The translations under genes and the position numbers were made by a program. The notes under the pieces are model-generated. The model did not search any database, had not been told where the DNA came from, and was given only the letters and a program-made list of their open reading frames with translations. This document shows, piece after piece, positions 45,937 through 57,419 of a stretch of 64,000 nt of DNA. Source of the stretch: Haliclona indistincta (taxonomy: Eukaryota > Porifera > Demospongiae > Haplosclerida > Chalinidae); the NCBI GenBank assembly GCA_964017065.1, contig OZ024785.1:1259142-1323141 (forward strand). Reading direction: 5' to 3'. Each line of letters opens with the position of its first letter. Position 1 is the first letter of the stretch.

Positions 45937-47805
45937 ATGTGGCTCAAAACGAATGGTTCTGTGCTAATATATCTATCCCTGACAACAAGTAAGCTATCAT
46001 ACATGTATTCAGAGCTCTGACTGTGTGTCTTCATCAGATCTAGTGACAGCTCAAGATACTGTCACAGTTCAGCAAACTGAGCCAGCTAGTGGAGTATTAG
46101 CTTGTCCTGGACAAGATGTCACTATCAACTGCACTATTGTTAGAGAGACTAACATACCAGGAGTTGAACAACCAACAATGAATTGGCTATACAGAAATAT
46201 TAGGTTCACATACAGAGATGGAGTTTTACAACCAAATTCTGATCCACTCAACAACGGTGTCTATACTGCTGAATTTAGCTATTCACACTTTTATGTGAAC
46301 TCAATTGCCACAATTTTAAATGTTCCATTGTCTCATCATAATAGCAGTATTCAATGTTTTGTATCAGGTAGTAATTCTAACCAAGTCAAGACAATAAAAA
46401 TAGCAGGTCAGTTTAAAAGTAAATGTGTGATTTCAATAATGTAGTATGATTTAATGCTACTCAAAGGTGCAGCAATGTCTCCTTCAAATCTGAGTATCAC
46501 TGCCAGCAAGCCACCAGTATCACTAACATGGCTAGCTCCTCCTAATGGACCCACAGACTGTGTCTTCAACTACACTATCAATATCACTAACTACAGTAGC
46601 TCTAGCTCGTACTACAGTACTAGCAACACTGAGTCACTGATACTGACTGATGACCTGATCACTCGTGGACACAACTACTCATTTGCTGTGGCTGTTACTG
46701 ACAGTACAGGACAACATGGACCGTGGAGTGATCAACTCACAGTCACATATGATGGTATGTATTCAGTTTACACGATTATTTTCCTGATCATGCATTCACT
46801 TTTAATTGGTGTGTTAATGCAGTTCCTGGTAGTGTGAGCTTTATGATACAGTCACATCAATCAAGCTTAATTTTGACATGGCAGGTATGATTATACATGT
46901 AATTGAAATTTTTAATATTTCCTTCCAGCCTCCTCATCCACTGATAGCTGGTTTCCCAGTCCTTCACTATGTAGTGTCTTATAATACCAGTGATAACAGC
47001 ACACTGATACACGCACAAGTGAACTCTTCTATGACTAGCTACACAGTGTCTGGTGTACCAGGAGTAACCTACTATATTACAGTGTTTGCTGTCAATGCTG
47101 TGGGACCAGGACCTATCAGTGATTACTCTATAGTGAATGGTGAAATAAACAAGTATCATAGATCACTCGTATTATCATAGGCTTGTTGTTATAGTGCCAC
47201 TAACAACTGCAACACAAGTCTCAACTAGTTCTCAGCTAGTTCAAGCATACTACACTTCTAGTGAGTTTATTTTATCCATGTTTTCATAAGACTGCATAGC
47301 TGTAGACCAAGTACACATAACATCATCTGGGACACAAGTAAGCTGTTTACAATCATCAATTCCTATGGACAGAAGCAGCTCTACAGTTATAGGTAAACAA
47401 CAATATTGATGACACAACAAAATGATACTTGGTGTGTCATCATTAGTTATGTTTCTCTCTTCCGCTACAGTAACCACAGTATCTGTGGTTCTTGTTAGTA
47501 TATTGATAGTGTCAGTGATCAGTACAGCTATTATCACTAGTATCATTGTGTGGTGTGTTATGAAGAGAAGGAGACCATCATCACATGCTACAGCAACTAC
47601 TGACCATGATAAAGAACAAGTCACTGAGCTAGCTACAGTGATCTATGACACACCTAATGTCATCAAGGAACACACCATCACTACTCAAGAGAATGTAGCT
47701 TATGGAGGGACAATACCACTCAAAGAGAATGTAGCTTATGGAGGGGCAATACCACTCCAACATGAACAGATTTCACAAAACCCTCGGCCGTGTTGCACAT
47801 TGTAA
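45937..47805 (+). CDS. Ig-FN3-FN3 receptor with interrupted C-terminus
   Basis: Exons: 45937-45988 (MWLKTNGSVLIYLSLTT), 46038-46406 Ig (CPGQDVTINC ... SIQCF), 46467-46754 FN3, 46823-46884 plus 46929-47139 second FN3, 47195-47260 and 47300-47392 stalk, 47471-47805 membrane/tail. The sum is 1476 bases (491 aa), in frame. The tail has VMKRRRP, YDTPN and two NVAYGG repeats. After LQH the frame then runs into foreign sequence (QISQNPRPCCTL, stop). The lost end (AYQQVNIN, TGA) reappears at about 48299-48332, so an insertion separates it. It is likely still expressible with an altered end. Confidence 0.8.
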
Positions 47806-48298
47806 AGTTAGCGTCTTGGTTACGGTTTGCAGAAGGAGCTTTGCAGCTAAAGCCAACCTGCTTGCTATTGAAACTGCACTGCTAACCAGAAGACAGCAAA
47901 GTGCTGAACCACAGGACAAGGTGTGTCAAGTGGGCGTGTCCGTGAACACTGAGTAGGTAGCGGTAGGTAGCCATTGATAGGCTTTTTCTTGCAATATCTA
48001 CGCACCCCTATAGCTGTCCTGAAGTTTAGATGGAATCTACATGTACCCAGATAGTCAACTATGGGCGATTTTGTCGTCAGAGAGGTCCAAGATGGCCGTC
48101 AAGGTGAGCCAGCTAGCCATAACTCGAGAACGAAAGCACTTTAGCAAAATCCACGAGTCAAATTGCAAGCCCTTGCGATGCTTATCATGTCATAACTTTA
48201 TCAGCGCGTAAAAGTGATCGCTGTTCTCTGCAGCTCGATGGACAGCGAATTGCAAACCAAGTACCGTAACCCTCGCGCATGCGCCGAGGGTTAATTAA
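47762..48298. mobile_element. Insertion splitting a receptor tail
   Basis: Compared with sister copies (CTCCAACACAATGAGG), about 530 bp lie between CTCCAACA and AATGAGG. ACCCTCGGC near 47781 and GCCGAGGGT near 48283 look like inverted termini. The extra bases outside the left terminus are unexplained, so the exact boundaries are uncertain. No transposase frame. Confidence 0.65.
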
Positions 48299-50050
48299 TA
48301 ATGAGGCTTATCAACAAGTGAATATCAACTGATGTGTGAATGTACTCAATGTACAAAATTGAATTAAAGCACATTTTTATGATTCTGTATGCAATTATCA
48401 GAGTCAAGAGTTCATTAAGTAAGAGTATGCAACAGTCAATATACCCGTTGGACGGCGTTGGACATTTTCTACATAACAACTTTAAACAGCAGAAAGCATT
48501 AGGGCTGCGATGAACTCTTGTCAGAGTATAATTATTTAGTATAAATTAATGGTAACAATTTTACTGGTTGCCCAGTGCCCATGCACAGACTACATTTATT
48601 TACCACATTCTCACTGTAAAGTAAGTGAGGTGGAATTTCAGGTGGAGTAGATCGGTGCAGTTTAATGTGACAGCACTGGAATTCTGTAGCTGAGTATGAC
48701 TGTCTTGACCACAAACTAAGTGATGTGACACGGCCTTCAGCCCTAGAACTACTGATAATCATTAGACTTAGCTGCTTATAGTTTGCAGAATACATGTATG
48801 TACGTGTATGCTTGGACAATGCAGATACAGTGGTTGCATCTAAGCAATCGTGTTGACCACATGAAATTCATCTGGGCGTGCCTATAATCACCCGCACCTT
48901 GCTTGAGCTGCTTGGCGATTGCACGATTGGTTTCTCCGCACTCGCTGTGCTACCTTGAGTACAGAATTGTCCTACAAGCTGCTAAGAAGACTGTGGTAGA
49001 CAGCTTTTGTCTTCAGCGAACTCCGGCAATGCTGAGCGAGTCCAGCAACGCCACTAGGTAAGCTTACTTTTCTTATGAGCATGCAATCTCTTGTATCTAC
49101 CTGGTCTACCCATACATTGCATGCTTCTCTACACCAATCTAGTCTGAAGACTATAGGGCTTAGTGTGACTTATGTGATGTGCTAGCTTGTACTGGTTTAA
49201 TGGGCGTGATAATTAGTTTAGAATACTCATTAACTGGAGGAGCTACATGTAGATGCTACAGCATCTGTGCATCATTTGTTGCTACACCACTATCTAGTCC
49301 ACTAGCTACTGATTTAAGAGAGTATAATACCTTTGATTGTTTGCGGATCCCATAACTGACAAGGAATATTCAAAATAGGTTTTTTTAGCTTTCTTGCAGA
49401 TGCTAGACAATTTTTCAGATAAAATGACACCAAAGTAGCGTATTTGGTGTTCCTTTCAAAAACTTGACAGTTAGTTAGTCTCACGGTCCAGACGTGTAAT
49501 AATCCCGAGGGCTATTCACACATTTGATTTCATGAGTGTTTTCCAAGGCAGGCATGAGATAGCTAATGTGGTAACAATGATATGCTCATCAGGTGCAGAC
49601 ACTATTCGATAAAATCTGTATTCAAATGCATTCGCATTTCACACTTCTACTCTACTATAATGTCACTCTCTCATTACATCATGAGCTCCTGTTCATCATT
49701 ACTTGAATGGGTCTACATGTTCAAGTCATTAATATTATGAGGGACACTGGCACTTCAGTCAGTAATGTTTACAGTGGAGGGTCCAGATGTAATGATTTTA
49801 AGGATTGTATTATAGTATCAGTCCACATTAAGTGAGCGTCCATATACTATTATAAGGGTATCCACAACGTACAAGGGATGAAAATTCAACAATATATCAG
49901 TCTAATTTCTTTATATGCGAGTTACGCTCTGTTTACTTCTAAATATAATTTTGTTTCATTGCCAATCTACCATCCCTATGTATTTGATTATATATTTTTC
50001 TATCCAGTTTGTGACAGACTTACGAGGCAGTAAATCTCCTAGTTACCAGT

Positions 50051-51967
50051 ATGCATGTGTACGTAATGCTTTTTCTTCACTTACTGTTATTAACAACTAT
50101 TGTGGAGTCCAGTACAGGTGAGTCCGCAGTGGTGACCTATACCGTACTTACTTCTGTCTTCAGTAACACTGACGCAAATCAGTCCTCATGGTGCAACAGT
50201 GTGTCCAGGACAGGATCTAGTATACAACTGCACTTCAACAGTATCTGCAAACGTGTTTTGGATATATTTTGGTGAGGACGGAATTGCATTGTTGCAGCTA
50301 AATACTGTAGGCAAATCGGAGAACTTAAATATATCCTTTGGACCATTTACTGTAAGAGTACTTCAGAGGACATTTGATCCAACTATTAGTGCTGTGTCTA
50401 CCGCTACATTGAATAGTGCTCTTCTCTTTCACAACAATACTAACCTTGCATGCACTGGTGTGGGTGTTATGAATGCTAATGATGATGCTACCATTTTAAT
50501 ATCAGGTAAGTGTCATCATTAAACATCCAGCTTTAATATTCTTCTTTTTATTAGGTGCGGTTTCCAGACCAACTAACCTCACTCTTGTTCCTCAAACTTC
50601 TACATCAATTTCCTTAACATGGTCATCACCTGATAATAACTGCACATTCTCATATGTTGTCAATGGTAGCAACAATGGTTTAGTAACTCAATACAGAACA
50701 AACACTACATCACTGATAATTACTGGCTTGAGTGTTGCTATGATGTATCACTTTGCTGTTGCTGTTGAAGATGCTAATTTAACAACAGGTCCATGGAGTG
50801 AGGTGGTAGACATTTTATGGGATGGTGAGTACCTATCACATCTTAATTATTTATTATAGAAGTGCAGTTCCACAGCTAGCAGCCTTTAACATCTTTATAG
50901 TGACTATGATGGACTTCCTGTTCATAAACTGGACAGTAAGACTATATAATGTGTACAGCAACTCGTGTTAGATTTGTAACAGGTCCCTCAGATAGAGAGT
51001 ACATTGGTCACTCATTATATATTAACACACAATCTCACAGCAACAGGAAATACAACTATCATTAATAATGCCATTCCAGTAGTTAAAGTATCTCTTGATG
51101 GAGTACCACCAGGTCACTATTCAGTCAATGTGGCTGCTGTGAATATTGTTGGACAAGGAACAAGTGCCCAAGAAACAGTTACTGGTAGCACACTGCATAA
51201 CATAACCAATCATAATCGTTTCACTTTGTTTTTAATTGTACAGTGATATCATCAACCTCTGCTGGTATTGCAGTAACATCAACGTACTCAGCAAAGTATT
51301 CTCCTATTGAGAATGGATTTCCTAGGAGCTCATCGAGAGGTGATCCCAATGCATCTACTGCTGGTGTGTCATCTTTAATCATTTCATTATGTACATTATA
51401 GCTAAAACAGCTAGACATCCATGCTTTAAATTGTTGCATTTTTTAGATACGTCGTCTGTGACATTGACTTCTATGTCTGAGTTGACACCTTCACTCCCAA
51501 CAATACCAATGCCAGGTGACTATAATTGCAGAGTTGAGTTCTGTGTAATTATTACCTCATCAGCTAGTGGCAGCACTACTACTGTAATAGCAGCTTCACT
51601 TGGAGTAATAGTTGTCATATGTATAGCTCTTGTGTTAACAATCACAGGAGCTATTGTGTGTTTAAGAAATAGAAGTCTCATTAAGTATTGTGATATGAGG
51701 AGAAGGAGACCATCATCACATGCTACAGCAACTACTGACCATGATAAAGAACAAGTCACTGAGCTAGCTACAGTGATCTATGACACACCTAATGTCATCA
51801 AGGAACACACCATCACTACTCAAGAGAATGTAGCTTATGGAGGGACAATACCACTCAAAGAGAATGTAGCTTATGGAGGGACAATACCACTCAAAGAGAA
51901 TGTAGCTTATGGAGGGACAATACCACTCCAACACAATGAGGCTTATCAACAAGTGTATATCAACTGA
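50051..51967 (+). CDS. Intact Ig-FN3-FN3 receptor, type B, with a different membrane segment
   Basis: Exons: 50051-50117 (MHVYVMLFLHLLLLTTIVES), 50164-50505 Ig (CPGQDLVYNC ... NLACTG), 50555-50824 FN3, 50901-50935 plus 50983-51184 second FN3, 51244-51363 and 51447-51515 Ser/Thr/Pro stalk, 51564-51967 membrane/tail. The sum is 1509 bases (502 aa), no lesion. The membrane segment (IAASLGVIVVICIALVLTIT) is unrelated to that of the sister copies and is followed by CLRNRSLIKYCD. From MRRRRPSSHATATT onward the tail is almost identical to theirs at nucleotide level, with three NVAYGG repeats and NEAYQQVYIN. The exon 50901-50935 is shorter than in sisters, so the second FN3 domain lacks part of its first strands. 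Confidence 0.88.
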
Positions 51968-52077
51968 TGTGTGAATGAACTGAGTGCTTGACTTGACTAC
52001 ATGTATAAAATAGTATCGTACTTGTTACTGTAGTGTCATACTGTTTTATTCATGCCTTGTATTATTATTTTTACATT

Positions 52078-52083
52078 AATAAA
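52078..52083 (+). terminator. Polyadenylation signal of the 50-kb receptor
   Basis: AATAAA about 110 bases after the TGA at 51965-51967, within a 3' flank conserved between receptor copies (the 12.6-kb copy has ATTAAA-like sequence here). Confidence 0.6.
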
Positions 52084-52611
52084 CTTGTTTAGCAAGCAAA
52101 AAATTCTACAAACTAGTCGATAGTGTGGTTTCTTTCAATGGACTATTATACTAGTGTAAAACTTTACTATCAAGTACTAGTGATCGCTGTGTAGATATGA
52201 AGTTATTCACTACATGCCCTCTCATTGTAGTGATGTATCCATGATGGAGAAATTAGCAAAATCAACACTACTGTACAAACGCGATTTTATAGTTTCGCGC
52301 CAAATTCTTATTAGAGCTCACAGCCTCACTTGAAGATCGGGCCTCGTGCGGCCTCGTGTATGCCGACAGGCAACTTGTGATGATTCATGTAACCGCTGTC
52401 GAGAATCAGATAATGTATGAAGTTGAACGACAAAGATGAGACATGTCACAACACGTCAAAGTACATGTAAGTCACAGTATAACTACTATAGCTGGCTACA
52501 TTACTAGTCATTGATGTGCTGTAGGTTGCTGTACGTATTATCATCTAGATCATACATTTGGAGATCTTTACACTGAAGAGAGTTGCTGTTGGTTGAACTA
52601 GCTGTTGATAC

Positions 52612-52735
52612 ATGTGTGTAGGTGGGTGTGTCCTACTCAGCTGGTGGGTGTGTCCTACTCACCTGGTGTGTAGGTGGGTGTGTCCTACTCAGCTGGTGTG
52701 TAGGTGGGTGTGTCCTACTCATCTGGTGTTTCTCC
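52612..52735. repeat. 30-bp minisatellite, third and shortest array
   Basis: About four units of the same repeat as at 13.1 and 36.6 kb, followed by the same TTTCTCCTCTTCAG-TGACTAGT junction. This shows that the array is part of a duplicated block and that its copy number varies. Confidence 0.9.
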
Positions 52736-52739
52736 TCTT

Positions 52740-53700
52740 CAGTGACTAGTCCAAGTGATCCACCATACTCATCAATGCTTCATATTACACACAGTAAGTT
52801 ATATCTTGGGTTTATAAACTATTTTACTTTACTCTACTGTAGCTGTTCTTGACTGAGTGATGTCCGTCCATCCTCTATTCCAATGACTATATACACTCAA
52901 AGTGACATGCTCATGTTGCTGTCAATATCATCCTGTGAGCCGTGTCGTAGACATTGATGCTTTCATTCATTGTCTTTATGATCAGGTTATTGTTGACCAT
53001 GTGTACTAGTGTGATCAGGTGATCCACACAATGTGTTAGAGATACTAACATGATACCTGATGGAGTATGGTACATCACTACAGAATATGATAGAGTGCTT
53101 CTCTTACTCTGTTCAGGTCACATCTCATCAGTGTCTTGGTGATCTCAGTACAGAAAGCATCTTGTTTTCCCACTTTACTCTCTCTCCACAGTTCACTCAG
53201 ACGGCACTCGTTGATGCCTACAGCAACTTTATTCAACATTTCGTACGAGTCAAGGCAGCTCTTACCAAGCACACCAGTCCAGCTCTTGCAAAAGCTTTAG
53301 AAGTGAGTTGCTATGGAGATTAATAGCTTCACACAGTAGATGCTTATGTACATAGTGTGTGGGAAATACAGTACCACTACACCAACTTAAAGCTACTATT
53401 TATCTTGGAATGTTTCCTATAGCAACATGCAGGCAAGAGTCTGCAGAGGGACGTTGTCATTCAATGACCTCAACCTGTTCAGCGTATTCATCGTTATATG
53501 CTGTTTATCAAGGATATACTAAACCCTCACACAGACCAAGGCAATCCGGACCACGCCCATCTTGAAGATGCACTGGAAGAGCTGACAGCACTAGCAGAAT
53601 GTGTTAATTAAGCCGAGCGCCAGTCCAGCTTGTGCAACCAACAACAAGAGCTGCTGATTAAGGACTTGCTGAGGTATGCAATATTGCTGAATTTCTTAAC
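52740..53700 (+). pseudogene. RhoGEF (DH-domain) gene remnant
   Basis: Exon 53192-53302 reads FTQTALVDAYSNFIQHFVR and on to SPALAKALE. The exon from 53433 reads QRDVVIQ, then PQPVQRIHRYMLFIKDIL, HLEDALEELTALAECVN, AERQ and QQQELLIKDLL. The QPVQRI.RY.L..K core and the following AL..L...A..VN are the conserved DH-domain signature of Rho guanine-nucleotide exchange factors. Two in-frame stops are present: TGA 53465-53467 just before PQPVQRI, and TAA 53609-53611 where family members have Glu/Asp after VN. The two exons also do not join in phase. It is a pseudogene. Upstream blocks at 52740-53120 match the degenerate exons at 13.6 and 36.9 kb. Confidence 0.8.
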
Positions 53701-54039
53701 ACTTAGCTTGAAAATGTGTATTGAGCTTTTAAATGTAAAATGTTAGACATCAACAAAACATAATAATTTACACGATGTAATGCTCTTATAGGTGCTAACT
53801 AGTTGTGTGTTTCTGTCTTCAGTGCCTGACAGTGTGTTAGTACGACATGACACCATCACAGAGATTGTGGTGAGGGGCTGGTCTATGTGTGTTAGTACTA
53901 CATGACACCATCACAGAGATTGTGGTGAGGGGCTGGTCTATGTGTGTGTGTGTACAGTGTCATTACTGTGTAGTGTGGTAAGGAAGGAGCACTAATGTTG
54001 TTCTCTGATGATGTGGTGTGTTCCTCAACTCACAGGAAA

Positions 54040-54450
54040 AGTGGATCAGGATTCAAGAGAAACTCATTGATGTGAGCTAGTGCTTCTTAACCTGTTTACT
54101 GATATACGTATGTCTTGCTGTCCAGAAATATAAACTGAGTTCAGCCGATCATCAATGTGTGAAGTGGTCCTGTTCACTGTTAGCCAAGGTCTAGTCCGAG
54201 GTCTAGTCAGATGCTTGTGTCTCTATTCAATTTATTCTGTTTTCACTGCAGTTCATTGTTCGAGCGATGACGCTACAATGCATAGTGGACAAGCTGCAAA
54301 AGGGCGAAGAAGCTCTACAGCAGAAGCTCTTGCTATCCTCCTCTCTTCACTCGCAGCACCATGAGGTGCCTTCTTCTGTTCAAGAGCTGCTACCTGTGAT
54401 AAGAGGTAACCTTGTCAGCAGGAAGCGTGAAATGGGAAGGGTCTGCTAGT
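54040..54450 (+). pseudogene. Possible further exons of the RhoGEF remnant
   Basis: Exon-like frames are bounded by splice-like sites: EKWIRIQEKLID before GTGAGC (about 54043-54073), and FIVRAMTLQCIVDKLQKGEE with EVPSSVQELLPVIRG after TTTTCACTGCAG (about 54252-54405). The sequence is helical and charged, and I do not recognise the family. The orientation and position fit a continuation of the DH gene. Confidence 0.3.
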
Positions 54451-54460
54451 GAGTTACTGG

Positions 54461-55575
54461 TATCACACTATCTCTACTGTAGTCCTGTCTGTCTCAGTGA
54501 GGCATGTCCTGATATTTACTAGTATCACACTATCTCTACTGTAGTCCTGTCTGTCTCAGTGAGGCATGTCCTGATATTTACTAGTATCACACTATCTCTA
54601 CTGTAGGCCTGTCTGTCTCAGTGAGGCATGTCCTGATATTTACTAGTATCACACTATCTCTACTGTAGGTCTGTCTGTCTCAGTGAGGCATGTCCTGATA
54701 TTTACTGGTATCACACTATCTCTACTGTAGGCCTGTCTGTCTCAGTGAGGCATGTCCTGATATTTACTAGTATCACACTATCTCTACTGTAGGCCTGTCT
54801 GTCTCAGTGAGGCATGTCCTGATATTTACTGGTATCACACTATCTCTACTGTAGGTCTGTCTGTCTCAGTGAGCCATGTCCTGATATTTACTAGTATCAC
54901 ACTATCTCTACTGTAGGCCTGTCTGTCTCAGTGAGGCATGTCCTGATATTTACTAGTATCACACTATCTCTACTGTAGGCCTGTCTGTCTCAATGAGGCA
55001 TGTCCTGATATTTACTAGTATCACACTATCTCTACTGTAGGCCTGTCTGTCTCAGTGAGGCATGTCCTGATATTTACTAGTATCACACTATCTCTACTGT
55101 AGGCCTGTCTGTCTCAGTGAGGCATGTCCTGATATTTACTAGTATCACACTATCTCTACTGTAGTCCTGTCTGTCTCAGTGAGGCATGTCCTGATATTTA
55201 CTAGTATCACACTATCTCTACTGTAGGCCTGTCTGTCTCAGTGAGGCATGTCCTGATATTTACTAGTATCACACTATCTCTACTGTAGGTCTGTCTGTCT
55301 CAGTGAGGCATGTCCTGATATTTACTGGTATCACACTATCTCTACTGTAGGCCTGTCTGTCTCAGTGAGGCATGTCCTGATATTTACTAGTATCACACTA
55401 TCTCTACTGTAGGCCTGTCTGTCTCAGTGAGGCATGTCCTGATATTTACTAGTATCACACTATCTCTACTGTAGGCCTGTCTGTCTCAGTGAGGCATGTA
55501 CTGATATTTACTAGTATCACACTATCTCTACTGTAGGCCTGTCTGTCTCAGTGAGGCATGTCCTGATATTTAATG
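54461..55575. repeat. 62-bp minisatellite, about 18 units
   Basis: The unit runs TATCACACTATCTCTACTGT-AG, then a variable triplet (GCC, TCC or GTC... ), then TGTCTGTCTCAGTGAGGCAT and GTCCTGATATTTACTAG. Units are 95% or more alike by eye. Each contains a pyrimidine-rich acceptor-like CTCTACTGTAG. It lies on the distal side of the RhoGEF remnant. Confidence 0.95.
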
Positions 55576-55609
55576 CACATTTCCTGTTTGACTTGATGAC
55601 GTCACTAAA

Positions 55610-56990
55610 ATATGGCAGTTACTAAATACTTCCTCCGTACGTTTCTTTTCCAACTGGGTTTTCTCATTGTTATCTCTCAGATTTTCCACCAATTCTGTCC
55701 TTTTTTCCTCCGTGTGAGTGTCCTCCTCTTTATTGTGCTCATTTTAGGCTCCACCCTCTGGCTCCCTCCTCTGGCGGCTCTCTCCTACTACCGCCTGTAG
55801 CTGGTCCACCGTCATTGCCATTCTTGCCTTACGAGGTCACCCTTGCTTTCTCTCTTCTACCTCCTCTGCTGACATAGTGAAGTGGGTGTGTGACTCCTCC
55901 AAAGAGTCCGGTCCTATGATCTGTTGTGAAGCCTACAGCTGTTGGAGCCATTGTAAGTGTGTTAGCGTCTCTGAGTCTGTTGCTTCCAGTTTCCCTTTTG
56001 TCTTCAGTTGTTGCTCTTTCCTCTGTTAAATCTAAGACTTGTTCTATAGAATCTTCAATCTCCTCTATTGAATCTGAACTCTCTCTTTTGTCTTCCCAGT
56101 GTCGTGACCTTTCAGTCAGAGACATGTTGTCAGACAGACATTACAAGTTCTTGTACTGTATCATGTGATCATGCCTACCTCTGTACTCATCTGCCTATTT
56201 TATGCATGCTAGCATTCTGTCAGCTGGTCTGTCTGTTCTGCAATGATATTTTTATGCTACCGGTTTTATTTCTCTGTCAACTGCATGCCATCACGATAGA
56301 GCGAACCCTGCTTGTACAAGATATTATACCCAGCTTACCTCCCTTTCCTGTCCTCTTCCACCCTCCTGCCCAACTTATCCATCTAAGCACGAGCCTTCCC
56401 TTCCTATTTCTACTATCTCTAATATTCCCCCACTTTCTTCTTCCTGTCATTCTTTGTCTGTGTCCTCTCAGCCATTCCTCTAAACCCATTCTTCTCTTTC
56501 CTCTCCCTCTTTTTTATCCAAACGCTGCCTTCCCCAAAACCTCCTTTCCTCTCCCGTCCCGCTCTCTCTTGTCAGCCTCGCCCCTCATTTGCTCATCCAC
56601 CTCTCCTCTCCCCCCCACTCTCTCTGCCTCCCTCATCACTCTCTGCCCCAAGCCCCTCCCTTTTCTCCCAATTCTTGCCCTCTTTAATTACCAACTCCTT
56701 CTCGTCTTCCTCCATCCATAATTCTCCCCCACCCCACTACCCACTCCTTCATTGCCTGTGTCTTCCCTAGTTCTTCATCTAGTCCATTATCACCCTCCTC
56801 TGTTATCAAAGCCTCCTCATCCTCCCCTGCCCGCAAATCTCCCTCTCCCCCAGGGCCCCACCCCTCTTCCTCTCCTCTTGTACTTATATAGCAAAACACT
56901 TATCTGACCTCTTCCTCCTAGCTCTCGCTCATCCCACAAACCTCCCTCCTCCCCCTCTTCCCCCTCTCCCTCCCTCACCCACCCACCCTC
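55610..56990. other. CT-rich region, possibly LINE ORF1/5' part
   Basis: The plus strand is strongly pyrimidine-rich (56300-56990 especially). Long open frames on both strands here follow from the base composition. Ser/Pro/Leu-rich frames could be a degraded LINE 5' part, because endonuclease sequence starts at 56996. No gene is called. Confidence 0.35.
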
Positions 56991-56995
56991 TCTAT

Positions 56996-57400
56996 TTCAG
57001 ATCAATGTCCGTAGTATGTTCCTATCTTTAGCAAACTCTACAGTCTAGGTCATATCTATGATCCAGATGTTATCAGTTGAATCTTGGTTAGTCCCTGAAA
57101 TCTCTAATGATGAAATCAATATCCCTAACTACTCTATTTTTCGTCTTGACCGCTCTCGTCATGGAGGTGGTATTCTTGTCTATGTTAAATCTTCCTTACG
57201 TGTTACCCCTATTCAATCCCCCAATACCAATCTTGAGTTTTTGTTCCTCTCTCACACCATCTCTCCTTCTCCATAGCCACTTTCTACCGTCCACCCTCTT
57301 CTCCTTATGATCTATCTCCTTATCGGTTCATTCTCCAAATTAAATCACTCTATTCTCCTGAATCTAATTTTATTTGGGTGTTAATTTCTCTAATTCTTAT
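56996..57400 (+). pseudogene. LINE endonuclease-domain fragment
   Basis: The frame (with breaks) reads QINVRSMFLSLANS, then VISVESWLVPEISNDEI, YSIFRLDRSRHGGGILVYVK, LEFLFLS and a FYRPPSSPYD region in a shifted frame. This is the AP-endonuclease order of LINE ORF2 (N-V-R, E-T/S-W-L, R.DR...GGG..YV, YRPP). At least one frameshift falls near 57255. RT does not follow. It is a 3'-truncated or decayed element. Confidence 0.75.
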
Positions 57401-57419
57401 TCTTCTCTCTTTTACAAAC

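Noticed and set aside
56068..56721. 217-aa Leu/Pro/Ser-rich ORF
   Set aside because: It lies in a strongly CT-rich stretch where stop codons are rare by composition. It has no domain, and it lies just before LINE endonuclease sequence.
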